NCBI RefSeq assembly: GCF_050436995.1
Contig: NC_134758.1
Location: 310,001-374,000 of the forward strand
Reading direction: 5' to 3'
DNA from: Anticarsia gemmatalis
Lineage: Eukaryota > Arthropoda > Insecta > Lepidoptera > Erebidae
Length of the DNA stretch: 64,000 bases
Shown here: one piece after another, positions 11,913 through 23,472 of the stretch
Numbering within the stretch: the stretch's first letter is position 1
Layout of the letters: the number at the start of each line of letters is the position of its first letter
Program-made: the position numbers and the translations under genes
Notes under the pieces: generated by a model
Seen by the model: the letters and a program-made list of their open reading frames with translations, nothing else
What the model was told of the DNA's origin: nothing
The model's database searches: none

Positions 11913-14724
11913 TAATCATTAAAGCACCATCAAAGCTTCGCAGCATTTACACAAAACATATGAGAAAAGCAATTTTCCCTTATATTCAGGTCTAAAAATG
12001 CCATTATATGAAAAACTTTTAGATAATTTCGATCCGATAATACATGATTAAGGTCGGGCATAATATTTAGTTTTGGCGTGATTTGGTAACAAACATCCAA
12101 AATAGCGCATTTATAATATTTGAAGGAGGCAGTACTTTCCTAACGCTATTTCCGTACGTGCAATTCTATTCTATCCGAACCAAACAATTCTAAAATCGTT
12201 TATTGTTACCTCTTATCACATTCCAACCGATACCCATCTTATCTTAGCTCTTAATCTTCACACTTCGCTATAATGGCGCAGTAAGCACAGCATCCGTGGT
12301 CCAGATCAATGGTGCGTGAGGGTCTGCAGCCGTTAGCGCGCTCAGCCGTGATGATAAACTAACTGCTGATAGATGCTGAATCCTATCAGTATCGAGATAA
12401 AGTTAAACACCGCAGGTATAACTGAGGATACAGATTTTTGATGTAAAATATCTGAAGGCTGCACGAGAAAATTGCTTTTCTCGCGAAGCTTTGAAATAAA
12501 TTGTTATACTCATATTGCATTCATTATAGTTGCCATATGAGTATATAAAATCTAGTAATAAGAAAAATAAAGCGCCTACAAACTTGAAACCGAACCTTTC
12601 ACTTATTGTAACCTAACCATAAAAAAAACTTAAAAGGGCTCCTTTCAAAACAATTTAGTTTCCCATAAACACACAAAATACAACATATTTTAAGCTCTTC
12701 TTTCCTTCAGTATATTATAACGCAAGAGCTGTTTCCGGTAGTATTTCTGTTTTCAATGCTTTATAAAGCAAGTCCCAGAATCAGTAATGGTTTTTAGAAA
12801 ACTGTCGTTAAACAAAACCTCGTATGAGTTAAAGCAGCGTTATTTCAGAATGTGTTAATGAAGAAGTTCCAGATAATATTAAACTTTTAGTATAATATCT
12901 CTGCGTCACAGATTTTCAAATATGTGCTAAACGAAACAACGCAAAAAAGATTAAACGTACCTAGTGCTGAAAAGCAAGTAATTTGAGCAGGATAACAAGC
13001 CTGTTAAAGCTTTCGTACACAACAATATTTTTCCTCAACCGTACCTACCCTACCTATTTTCAATTATCCAAGAATCACCAAGAAAAAAATCATGAAGTTA
13101 CCTTCTATCTCGAACCACCTCACAAAATATCAGCCAAATAAATTCACCACGTTGGCCACAAATCAGCGTGTCGTCCGCGTCCCGTACGCAAGTCGTCCGA
13201 GTGACGTGGGTCGCCGTGATTGGGGCCGACGTGTAGCCAGTAGCCACGGGCAATGACAACCGAGTTACGGACGGATTACGCACGTAAAGATTAGGTCGGA
13301 GAACGGTGGGGTAACGTCCAGATACTTGGGTAATACGAGTATATTGACGTGGACACGTTGACGCGGAATATTTTGATTATACTGTACCAGAAATGTTGAT
13401 TAGTCCTGTATTAACGATAAAGTATTCTTTGTTAAAAGATCCAGTTTGGGAATATTATGTCATTTGTTTCATCCCTTTGGTGACTAAAATAATAGTTCTT
13501 TATAGGTTTGTTTATAGAATTTATATATCCAGAAAATTATTCCAATAAATACTTACTACTATTACTGAAACATAGCCTTACTTTCGTATTATGAAAGCAT
13601 TGAAATGCTGATCTAGAAACGTTGTTTAAAGCGGCAAGTTGAATAGTATAATTTTCGAGCGTTATAGAGGCACTACTGTTTAGACATTACTTTTTAAGTA
13701 AAAAGTAGCTTATAGCCTTTTCTTCCTTCCCTTATATTCATCTACACCCAGCCAATTAATAGTTTTGGTGTCAAAGAAGGGCAAACAAACCAACACACTT
13801 TACATTTATAGATGTACATCTACATACACAAGTATTCTTGCTTCACAATACTTCACGCTAAATTCCCACAAAGAAATCACTAAACAAGTACAATCGAGCG
13901 CAAAACTGTACATTAAATATATTTGGGCGGGTCATGGTAATGCGAGTATTATCCGGGCGGATTTACCGGCCACCTGTAACCGGCTGTCGACGGTGAAATT
14001 TTCATAGCTCTCGAGCCTCCCACTCGAGTGTTCTGCATTTTTTAGTGCTTTTACCCGGTTTTTTGGTTAAATTGTTACTGTTTTTTGACGGATATTTTAA
14101 AGTTAAAGCATTTTTTTGGAATATCACGCTCTTTTTTGAAAGAAAAGGTATTTTGGTTAAGCCTGTTTTTCAAGCGTGGTTTATCGAGACATGTTTTAAT
14201 ATACATATTTAAAATTTCAGCTGCATAATAAAGATTTGTAACTTACAAATATTATTAAATATCACAGCTATTTCATAATATTAGATATAATAAAAACTAA
14301 GTTACTTTTCTCCATGTTCCAGTAACATGTAACTGTATATCGGTACTGAAGCTCCAATTCTCCAGTTCCGTCAGAAATCATATAAAAGCAAGATATTTCT
14401 TACCAAATTTTCCTTCAAAACTTCTCATAAAAATGATACTCGTAAAAGTTAGTAGAAAGCGTCGTCGAGTGAAGTTCTCGCGTTAACTTCACACACTTCG
14501 GCCTCACTTTGATAGAAGTTCACAACTATGTTGAACTTACCACTCAACTTGTGCACATATTCTTGCTTTTTCATATGAAATGGGGAATATTTCTTTAAAT
14601 ATCGAGAAATTATTATCCGGCTTGCCTCCGGGACAATTTAAAATGTATTGTAATAAATGTAGCTCCAAGTTTGGCTAAGTGAAGTTTGATATCTTCACTT
14701 TATTCTGATTTAACTTGACTTATG
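11913..14724. other. Unassigned DNA
   Basis: Mostly A+T-rich. A CpG-richer patch at 13140-13290 has an open minus-strand frame (13098-13283) with no recognised domain. I see no repeat, RNA or gene. Confidence 0.4.
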
Positions 14725-14832
14725 CCCGGTTTCTGAGTTACAGACATTTTTTCTATTCAATGGTGTTTAGGCTCATATAAACATGACAGCTTGAATAGAT
14801 TAATAACCGCTAAATGTGCCTCAGACACCGGG
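14725..14832. mobile_element. MITE family M1, copy 2
   Basis: Ends CCCGGTTTCTGAG and CTCAGACACCGGG, with the family core TGAATAGATTAATAACCGC. The inner arms are more diverged than in the other copies, so this is an older insertion. Non-coding. Confidence 0.7.
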
Positions 14833-15839
14833 TCTCAATAGATTAGTCATTAAACTTTCGCTTTATGTGCTTCTTGTCAAATAAAGAAACTATTCTCATT
14901 TCTCTATTTTAAACATACTCTTTCTTATACATCTTCATAGGTAAGGTACAGCATCTTACCAGCCTAAACATCTTCCCAAAATACACCCTCCCATAAACCG
15001 CCAATCATCCATACTTGAAGGTGGTAATTCTCACAGGTGGCCTCTAAACACCGGCCGGATAACGGCGCGGCCCGGATAATAAAACCATTTGCACGCGCCC
15101 ATCCGGGTGATCCGGATCACAGGTAAAATGGCCGCGTTACGCGAATCATCGCTGCGTCATTGTTTAGCCTGTTACGAAATTACGTGTTAATTATTAATTT
15201 TTGGAAGGTAATTAGTTGGTAGTCGATTTAATGGTGAATATTATAGGATAAATTATGAAGGGATATGAAAAGATTAGTGAAAGTATTATTAAAGATATTT
15301 TAAATTTAATTCTCGCGACTTGTAGGTACGCATAGTATTAATACAACGGGTCTAAAACGCGATTAAAAATTAAAAGTAATGATATCGTTTTAATTGTATT
15401 GCATGTCGATATAATATTAATTGGCTATATTATAGATTTTGCATAAATATCTAACTACAGACTAATTACACACATTAGAAAACAGATCATTCTTTGATTA
15501 TAAATACACTTAACAGTAAAGTAGATTCTGTAACGGAAATTTCTCATGAAAATATCAGTAAGATCTCAACATATTTAATATCTCTCTCAGACAAGCGTGT
15601 AGCACGCGACTGTACATTATATACCGTACATGTGGCGCTGTATGTAGGTACAGTCGCGCACACACGTGTTAAGGTAATGCTTTATTGAATGTAAACGCGA
15701 CCGTTATGGCGTGTAACGTTTTTATATCAACGCCTTTTACTCGATGATTTTCGGAAGAAAATATGTTGTCTTCTTGATAAATTGTGTGGAATGGTTAATG
15801 GTTTTTTGTTGGAGGTAAATAATATTTATCGAAATTGAG
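14833..15839. other. Unassigned DNA
   Basis: A GC-richer patch at 15045-15125 rich in CCGG stands out; the rest is A+T-rich. No gene or repeat is recognised. Confidence 0.4.
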
Positions 15840-15960
15840 AATAAGAAAAAGAACGTGGTTTTCGATCATACAAATATTGTTATGGTGCGGGAATCGAACC
15901 CACGATTTACTGGCGCAGTGATAACAACGTTAATAAGTATTAATCGGAAGCCAGTCGTGC
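15840..15960 (-). repeat. tRNA-derived SINE remnant
   Basis: On the minus strand a B-box-like GGGTTCGATTCCCGC follows a stretch with ATCACTGCGCCAG. Only this head region is recognisable, and the 5' half of a tRNA is missing. Confidence 0.5.
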
Positions 15961-17760
15961 GTTTTCATGGCACTGATTATTTGTAGCTGTAGGTACTTAC
16001 GTACTTTTAAAGACTTATTTACATCCCATTCTACATTTTAACCACATTTAATAAAACGTAGGTACCTAGACTTAACTCTTCGAATACAATTTTACTTAAT
16101 CAAGAAGTATAAGAAAACCTTATTTCAACGTGCAATTTTGTCACCAAATCAAAATCCCGTACCATCCGTCGCTTCATACATTTTCATCCCTGCTCAAGCG
16201 GTCCATCGCTAGCAAATTGCGTAGTAATGTGCCGGAGCCCACACGTGGCTCTAATAGCTAGAACGAGTTTATCATGATAGTAGGACTTTTTACACTTTTG
16301 ATACGGGTACTGGACTTTGGGGATGTATCTTCGGTTACCGTAAAGTACTAATGAGAGTTTATTTAGCTTAAAACACATAAAATTACTAGGCCCTATTCAC
16401 CACTTCTAGATAAGTATTAGATAGCTTGCCGAATTTTGATGGCTGTTTACGGCATTTGCTGTGTGGATAATTTTCGATTATTTACGAAAACTAAATATAA
16501 AATTATTCTACGCTATTTTGGCGATAATGTGTAAAATCTTTTGACTGTCCTACGGAAAGAGTCTTCTATAGGAGTAAGAGATTTTTAAACCTTTAACACT
16601 ACCTTGGTTAAGTGCAGATTGTATGCGATTCAATTCTTTCGGAACAGATTTAAGTAACTCTTAAGATTGTAAGGTTTCATCCCGATACATTCTGAAACAA
16701 AAAATATATCTTTTACACATTTGTCAATTTTATACGCAAAACTTTTATTTTAGGCGCTATTTCAACAAACATCATTCAAGTAATGGTTTAATGTTATTCT
16801 CTCACATAGTTCGTGTAATGTTTACTACAGTTGAGAACACGTCTAGACACATTGATCATGTAATTAGACTCTCAAGTTTTCTAAGAAAATCGTTTGTATT
16901 GAGGTTTTCTAAGAAAAGCCTATTTGTGTTGAGGTGAACTTGAGGCTTTAAATAGCTTCGGTATGTGGAGTTTACTTCTAAGTTTTCAGGGACGTATAGG
17001 TTAGACATTTCTAGTTTCTTTATGAAAATATATAAATATAAAATGGGAAGACTTAAATGATAATAATTATTGTTTTACGTAGACTATGAAAACGTTTTAA
17101 GTCAAGCGTGGTGTAAATATCAAGATTTTTCGTTAATGTTGGCTTTGATTACCGAATCGAGCAAGGAGGAGTACCCCATAGGAACTCTATAGAAATCGTT
17201 ATTGTTTAAGTTTTTATTCGCGTCTAGAAGACGAATAATAAACTCAGCTACTTAAAACTATCACAAAAAAAAAACATTAAAAAACGGTAAAAATGCATAA
17301 TTATACACATCTGCCAATACTTTTAATTATAACAGTCTTAAAGTTAAAGGTACAACACATTTTTAAACTCTATTCTTATCTTTCAAACACAGTAGCCGTC
17401 AAACTAAAATAACTTCAAAGAATATCAATTAGTTTCTTCATAATCACAAACGTGTTATCTTGAAGATATGTTCCGTATAAATGTGTATAAATATATTGTA
17501 ATACAGCTAGGTGGACGTTATCTGTCACTAATTAATTAACGCTAATGCCGAGCGACGTCGCGGGAGGATCGAGTTACAGCGCGGTGTCAGTTAGAGCGAG
17601 AATTAACTGCTCGTTTAACTGTTCAGTTATTTTTTACTTTTACTGTAACTTGCCCTGAAAAGCAATAGTTAAAATGATTACTAGTGCGTGGTTTGATATC
17701 ATAGTTAGGTTCGATTACTAAGTAGACGATTTGATTAATTCCGTCCAAGTTTTATAGTTT
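15961..17760. other. Unassigned DNA with a short tandem repeat
   Basis: A tandem duplication of about 28 bp (TTTTCTAAGAAAA ... TTGAGG) lies at about 16877-16932. Otherwise no feature is recognised. Confidence 0.4.
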
Positions 17761-17952
17761 ACTAGCTGACCCGGCAAACGTTTTGCCATAAAAATTAAAT
17801 AAAAAAACATTGTCCAGCGGACAATATTGTGAATCTAAACCATTCTCAGATCCCCTTGAACACACACAAAAAATTTCATCAAAATCGGTCCAGTCGTTTA
17901 AGAGAAATTCAGTGGCATACACACTTACAGAAGAATTATATATATAAAGATG
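17761..17952 (+). repeat. RTE-type LINE/SINE tail repeat
   Basis: Begins ACTAGCTGACCCGGCAAACG, contains TTTCATCAAAATCGGTCCAG and ends with TTATATATATAAAGATG. These are hallmark strings of a very abundant lepidopteran repeat that I recall as the 3' part of RTE-like elements. Only the non-coding part is present. Confidence 0.6.
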
Positions 17953-18059
17953 TGCAATGTTTGCCAGTTTTTAAAGCATAATAATATGTACATACAGATA
18001 GCTATGTATACGTCTTATTTTCGTTGAACATTCTATTAGAAATATCTACATACAAATAT

Positions 18060-18155
18060 ATCGTGCATTTTTCACATTGGGGTAGGCAGAGACCAAAGAA
18101 CGTCACTTAGTGCGATCTTTACAAACTTCGCTGGCTTCATTCACATCCAAACATC
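18060..18155 (-). repeat. RTE-type repeat fragment
   Basis: The minus strand reads GGATGTGAATGAAGCCAGCG, then TTTGTAAAGATCGC, then TTTGGTCTCTGCCTACCCC. The copy at 55425-55545 has the same blocks in the same order, so the family is confirmed inside the window. Non-coding. Confidence 0.65.
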
Positions 18156-19324
18156 TAATCAATATTTATAAAAAATACACAAAACAGCAGTATAGCTCTT
18201 ATTCTAAAGAAATCCTTAACCTTTGTATACAATTTGTAATATGAACAATATCAATAAAATTCGCACCATAAAAAATCCTAAACATTTAAAACATCACAAC
18301 ACTCAACCTTAATATCTTTTTTATTACAAATACAGATACACTTCGCACTTTAAAAGGACCAAAATAAACCTCATAATAATAATGATCACACTAGCTGGTC
18401 GCGCGGCTCCACTTGTGAATAAAGTACAAAAATCTCATCGTGTAAGGTAAAGCCTTTCAGCCGCTTAAAAGCAAATTTTCGAAAAACGTTGCCTATGTTT
18501 GACCCTGGGTCTCTTATTTCCTAAAGCAAAGTATTTTAACCACTCAAGGACTAATGTTCGATAAGCACAGTCTGTGTTTGGCCCTAGATCTTCATCTAGC
18601 TCCATATAAAATGTTATCAAAATCGCTTCATTAGTTCCCTGTGAAAGTGTAACAGACAAACACACTTTTGTATTTTTACTACCAACTTATGCCCGTGACA
18701 TCGTCCGCGTAGAAAGATTCCTCCTGTTCAAAAGTACCCAGTAACTATCTCCATAATTACGCACACCAAAATCGTCTCAGAAATTTCGCAGTAAAAACTC
18801 AACAAACAAACAGACTCTCGCATATGTAATGTGTACGTGTTAAGTCTCATAAAGGACATAATTTACAACATGTAGGTATGTATCGGGTGCGAAGATACGA
18901 CAGTTTTATTCCTCGTTATCTCTCAGACTAATTAATTAATGCACTGGCGACAAATATCTGCGCAACTTATTGAGGGGACATTTATTTTTGGGTAACTGAG
19001 GAGGCGTGTTGGTTTATCTTGTACATATACATTATACATTTTTTATAAAACATCTTGAATTTTACCAGTCAGACTTGCTTCACACCTTCGCTTTGGTGAT
19101 AATCGGCCTAGCCGGGCGGCAGAACCGAAACTAGTAATAGTTTTGATTTGCCATTATTTTATGAAAGTGTAATCGAGTTTCACATTTGATCATTTAACAT
19201 AACATACTGTTAACGCGTGTTTTGACATATTTTGTATAGACAATACGTTGGTATATACTTATACGTAGCCCAAATTGTAATACAATCATGAAAAAGTTTA
19301 GTGTTGTTACATTGAGTAATTGTC
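18156..19324. other. Unassigned DNA
   Basis: A+T-rich. The minus-strand open frame at 18465-18665 resembles nothing known. No feature is recognised. Confidence 0.4.
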
Positions 19325-19454
19325 AATAAATAATATAATTATATATGAATAGCTGAACTATTCATATAATTATATTATTTATTCTTATTATATATTATTT
19401 ATTTTAATAATATAATTATATGAATAGCTGAACTATTCATATAATTATATTATT
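19325..19454. repeat. Tandem pair of A+T palindromes
   Basis: Two hairpins, each with GAATAG-CTGAA-CTATTC at its centre (19347-19363 and 19422-19438) and arms of about 20 or more bases of AATAATATAATTATAT, are separated by about 20 bp. The two units are nearly identical, so one is a recent duplicate of the other. They could extrude cruciforms or give a hairpin RNA; no transposon ends are evident. Confidence 0.75.
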
Positions 19455-20714
19455 TATTCCCTGTGAGTCTTATATTGTGGTAATTGTACTGTGGAGCTGT
19501 TAAACTTTTTTACTAAACGTCTTTTCAATTAATGACAAACATTCTTTCGAGGTTTCCTTTACACATTAATATGTAACAGGTTACAAAAGTAACACTCTCT
19601 TATTCCTACAATAATGTTATGTCGTGGTCTCGTGGTGAATGTTGTAAACTAAAACTGTATTTCGACATCCCTAACTGTGAACGACAGGGCTCCGGTTACA
19701 TAAGGCTGGGGCTCCATTTATAGCGGGAGAAGTTAAAAAATACTTTTTAAAATATATACGTGTCGAATTGTGAATCTCATTAATTTTTTTCGTTAGTTAA
19801 AATGTAGAAAAATATTGAATGCAATAACACGTAGCTTGCTACAATATCTGAAGCACTATTAGTTATAAAATGTCCTTAAATTACAAAGCAAAATGGCTTT
19901 AAAAATGTTACCCAGTTGGCCTATAAAAATCGCAGCTTAAAACCAAAACTGATTTTGATAACATTAAAATTTGTTAGAGTAACTATCGCTCTAACCACAC
20001 AGGAAATATCTATTTATGTTACAAGATTGCGACATAATAACTAGTAAAATTTATATTGTTTCTAAAAACAGTCATTACTTTGTTACCATAGCCAAGAAAG
20101 GATAACAACTTAATTCCCTTATAATGTGAAGTACTTCTCAAACACTTAATAAATGATCCAAATTTTAACGTCCACATAAAAACTCAAATATGTCTCTCAA
20201 ACGAGTTGCCACCTTCAAATGACAAAACATATTAATTAGCAACGTATTAACGACACGAAAACATAATACAAATATAGCCTCAGGGCTAGTACACATTAGA
20301 GCTTTGACTTGTAACGTAGCTACGGACCGAACATTGAGATCCGAAAAAGGTGTTGCATTTTATCATATAAACGATTGACTGAATACTACTCATTACGTAA
20401 TTATGCTAAATATAGACAAAGATATTCTTCATGTCCTTAATTGTTAGATTAAACAAAAATATACATCCGAGAACATAATAATAAGATCTTATATCTTTCA
20501 GGAATAATAATAGCAGGCAAAAAAAGGAAAGTACCAATGTGTGCTGTAAAAAAACAATCCCCTACACTTGTAACATGCAGTAAAATGACCACATGTACAA
20601 CCATGATACGCAAAAAAAGCAGAATTCTCTAATGTATAATAATCCTAACACCCGAAAATATAACAAACAAAAAAACCTCGCGTCTCAGATTCAGATATCA
20701 TATCTCGGAACTAA
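19455..20714. other. Unassigned DNA
   Basis: A+T-rich, with no recognised gene or repeat. Confidence 0.4.
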
Positions 20715-20718
20715 TTAG

Positions 20719-20779
20719 ACGTCTGTCCGTCTGTCTGTCTGTGTGTCTGTATGTCTGTCTGTGTGTGTGTGTGTGTGGT
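20719..20779 (+). repeat. GTCT/TG microsatellite
   Basis: Imperfect GTCT units pass into a TG run of about nine units. Confidence 0.9.
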
Positions 20780-21437
20780 GTATTTACACAGATCCCGTTA
20801 TTATTAGCCACCTCGTGCTTGTTCAGCGTTTGTATGACATCGCTATTGGTCGCTCGTTATTTAATCAGGGTAATGGATTGTTTTGTTGTTAATTAGATTG
20901 ATGTAAGGATGTTGGAATAAAATGGTTGTTTTGTTACTTTAGTTGTGTGAGTTTAGCCGTTAGCCTAATTTATATCATGTCAATATGCCTATGTACAAAT
21001 AGCGTTACAGAGATGATGTTGTACTTTGATTATTTTGTTTTTAAACTATAATGCAACGTCTTCTGATCTGTCTCTTATTTGTTTACTCGACGTTTCAATC
21101 AAATTGCATGGATCGCGGTCACGAGCTGACCCTATATTTTGCTTTTTATTAGCTATGCAGATTGTTTGTTGATAGCATTAATAACAATTAAGAATTGTCG
21201 AAGGAGCAACTTTTAAATTTATCAATAGACACCGTTAGAGTAACCAGAACATATAACAGTTTATCTTAACACCAGCTCAAAAGTAATGTCTGCAGTTCAG
21301 AAATCCCTCTCAAAACTGTCCAGGAAAAAATATTTACATCAACTTGAAGCGACACTCCATCTCAGTTGAGTATATAGTCTAGAGCATCTAATAAAACAAA
21401 CACACATCACCTACATTCCTGATAGCACTCTAGCAAT
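20780..21437. other. Unassigned DNA
   Basis: No feature is recognised. Confidence 0.4.
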
Positions 21438-21683
21438 GGAGAATGTTACCTAATTTTGATTTTTAGCACTCCATATTCTCGTTTAAAAATAAAAAATACT
21501 GGTGAAAGAATTACTTCGATACGTCAATTAGTTTTCGATTTATAAGTAAAACAAGTTGTAACCGCACGACGCTAGCTCTCGGTGACGGTGTGACGTCACT
21601 CTACACTTGCTCAGTCTGGCTCACACAGTCCGCTTGCGGTCGCGCGCTCGGTGCGTTGAAATTATTCCTAAATACTTTTAAAA

Positions 21684-21745
21684 ATGTTCAATTCAAATAC
21701 TAGGAAATCATATGTTGTGCCTAAATGTAATTTAATATTATGTAG
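21684..21745 (+). CDS. Possible relic first exon in transposon T1
   Basis: An ATG at 21684 opens a 20-codon frame containing RKSYVVPKCN, followed at 21745/21746 by AG and GTAAGT, a near-perfect 5' splice donor, just before an in-frame stop. Short first exons ending at a donor, with a VPKC-like string, recall the beginning of THAP-domain DNA-binding proteins, some of which are transposases. The usual first cysteine is not where expected (Tyr instead), and no second exon is found. This could equally be chance. Confidence 0.2.
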
Positions 21746-21950
21746 GTAAGTACATAAGTAATAATAAATAACTTCATCTTATAATAAAACAATTTCTAAC
21801 CGGATTGATCGCGAGTTTATTGATTTTACTGTGGCAGGAAAAATGTAAAATCGATAAGTATGCGATTATTTCGGTTAAAACTGTTTCATTATAATATGCA
21901 GTGATCGTAAATATCTAACATTATTACTTATTATACCTATATATAATATA

Positions 21951-22120
21951 CTAGAAGCCGCCCACGACTACGTCCGCATGGAAACCCTTCCCGCGTAAAT
22001 CCCGATCCTTCAGGAACTCGAGGATAAAAAGTAGTCTATGTGTTATTCTGGGTCTTCAGCTATATATCAAATTTCATCGTAATCGATTCAGTCAAATTTG
22101 CGTGAAAGAGTAACAAACAT
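21951..22120 (+). repeat. RTE-type tail nested in T1
   Basis: Begins CTAGAAGCCGCCCACGACTA, contains TTTCATCGTAATCGATTCAG and ends with GTGAAAGAGTAACAAACATC, all hallmark blocks of the abundant lepidopteran repeat also seen at 48075-48512, 55295-55650 and, on the minus strand, 56885-57242. Its tail runs directly into the adjoining microsatellite, which probably grew from it. Confidence 0.65.
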
Positions 22121-22318
22121 CCATACATACTTACATACCTACATACTTACATACTTACATACATACATACATATACAAACATACGTACGTACATACATAC
22201 GTACGTACGTACATACAAACGTACACACATATGTACATACATACATACATACCATGACATATGTATGTCATTGTATGTATTACTTATGTACTTATGTATG
22301 TACATATGTACATTCTCA
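22121..22318 (+). repeat. CATA/CGTA microsatellite
   Basis: About 200 bp of imperfect ACATAC and ACGTAC units. The second part (from 22255) switches to the complementary TATG phase, so the block is partly palindromic. It gives long Tyr/His/Thr-rich open frames on both strands, which are artefacts. Confidence 0.9.
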
Positions 22319-22786
22319 CAAATTCGGATCACGGAATCACGGATTTCGGAAGCGACAAAACCTCTATTTGTTTCACAAATTATTCGCAACCATTATTCCA
22401 TTTATTTTAGGTAGATTATCCGATTGCCCTTTTTAAAATCTTTTATCCATTTTATTAATCGAATAGTATTTACTATTATTATAAGTTATTTTATACATAA
22501 GCGGACGAAAACACAACAAGATACTACGCAAGCTATGACACCTACAACAACGATTCCCGACTTAATACTAAGCGAGACGCGGCCCGCGCGGCGCGGTAAT
22601 GTAGTATGACGTCACAGCCGCTCACGCGGCTGTTTGCGGGGCTCGATATTTTTCGAAACTTTGAATGCTTATAAAATCAAAACTATTCGGTATTTTTGAC
22701 TGAAACAAAAACTAGTTTATATGTATACACACAGGCTATTCTGTGTCGAAATTTAAAGCAATTTGGCATACCTAGTAACATTCTCC

Positions 22787-23356
22787 ATTTGATCTTCATC
22801 TACTCAGCAAATCAAAATCAAATTAGACCTTACTATCATATAATACCATCACCATCCATTGCCCTATATTCCTCAAATCAAAAATCAATTTGCGAAGTTG
22901 TTGCCGCATCACACATGATACGACACTAATGATAGTTATACCATTGTTTACGAGCTAGATCACTTGACCCCTCGACTTGAAGCACAATGAACTAATGAAC
23001 CTTAATACATGGTGTTAGAGGCGATATTTGCGTGGCAATGTATACGGTATTTAGGTCAACACAGGCACTGATTATATAGGACAGTGGATTAATTTTCAAT
23101 GATTGTGACATGATTTTTATTGAAGTCGTTTGAATAATTTTGCAACTGTGTTTGAGTGTTTAGTAAGTAATGATAATGTAGTAATTTTGTGGCGACACCA
23201 AGAATGATAATAAAGTAATTATATTATATAATTAATGTCTATATAAGTATTTCTCTATTTGTCTTTATAATGACATTCGGCGTGAAATGGTGATGAATGT
23301 GGTCACCTCGCCAGGTTTGTGCTAAGAGGTCGATCTCTACAATGAACCTCTCTAAC
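22787..23356. other. Unassigned DNA
   Basis: No feature is recognised. Confidence 0.4.
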
Positions 23357-23472
23357 GCCCGGTTTCTGAGTACAGTTAGCGGAAGTTTATCTATTCAATA
23401 GCGTTTTTTTATATGAGTTTAAACGCTATTGAATAGATAAACTACCGCTAAATGTACCTCAGAAACCGGGGG
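23357..23472. mobile_element. MITE family M1, copy 3
   Basis: Ends GCCCGGTTTCTGAG and CTCAGAAACCGGGGG. The inner arms match perfectly over CTATTGAATAGATAAACT, and TTTAGCGGTAGTTTATCT is its complement. This is one of the best preserved copies. Non-coding. Confidence 0.8.

Larger units (their letters stand above)
21438..22786 (+). mobile_element. TIR DNA transposon family T1, long copy
   Basis: 1349 bp bounded by GGAGAATGTTAC and its reverse complement GTAACATTCTCC. Its left about 190 bp and right about 355 bp align closely with both halves of the 487-bp relative at 55855-56341, which has the same 12-bp ends. The middle (about 21630-22428) is present only here; it contains a short exon-like ORF, a nested RTE-type fragment and a microsatellite. 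A TGACGTCA palindrome lies in each conserved half. The target-site duplication is unclear (AT on both sides at most). No complete transposase is present, so the copy is non-autonomous. Superfamily unknown. Confidence 0.8.

Noticed and set aside
20719..20779. CRISPR-like short direct repeats
   Set aside because: Simple GTCT/TG microsatellite without spacers.
22098..22436. Open frames on both strands rich in Tyr, His and Thr
   Set aside because: They translate the CATA/CGTA microsatellite and are mirrored on the opposite strand.
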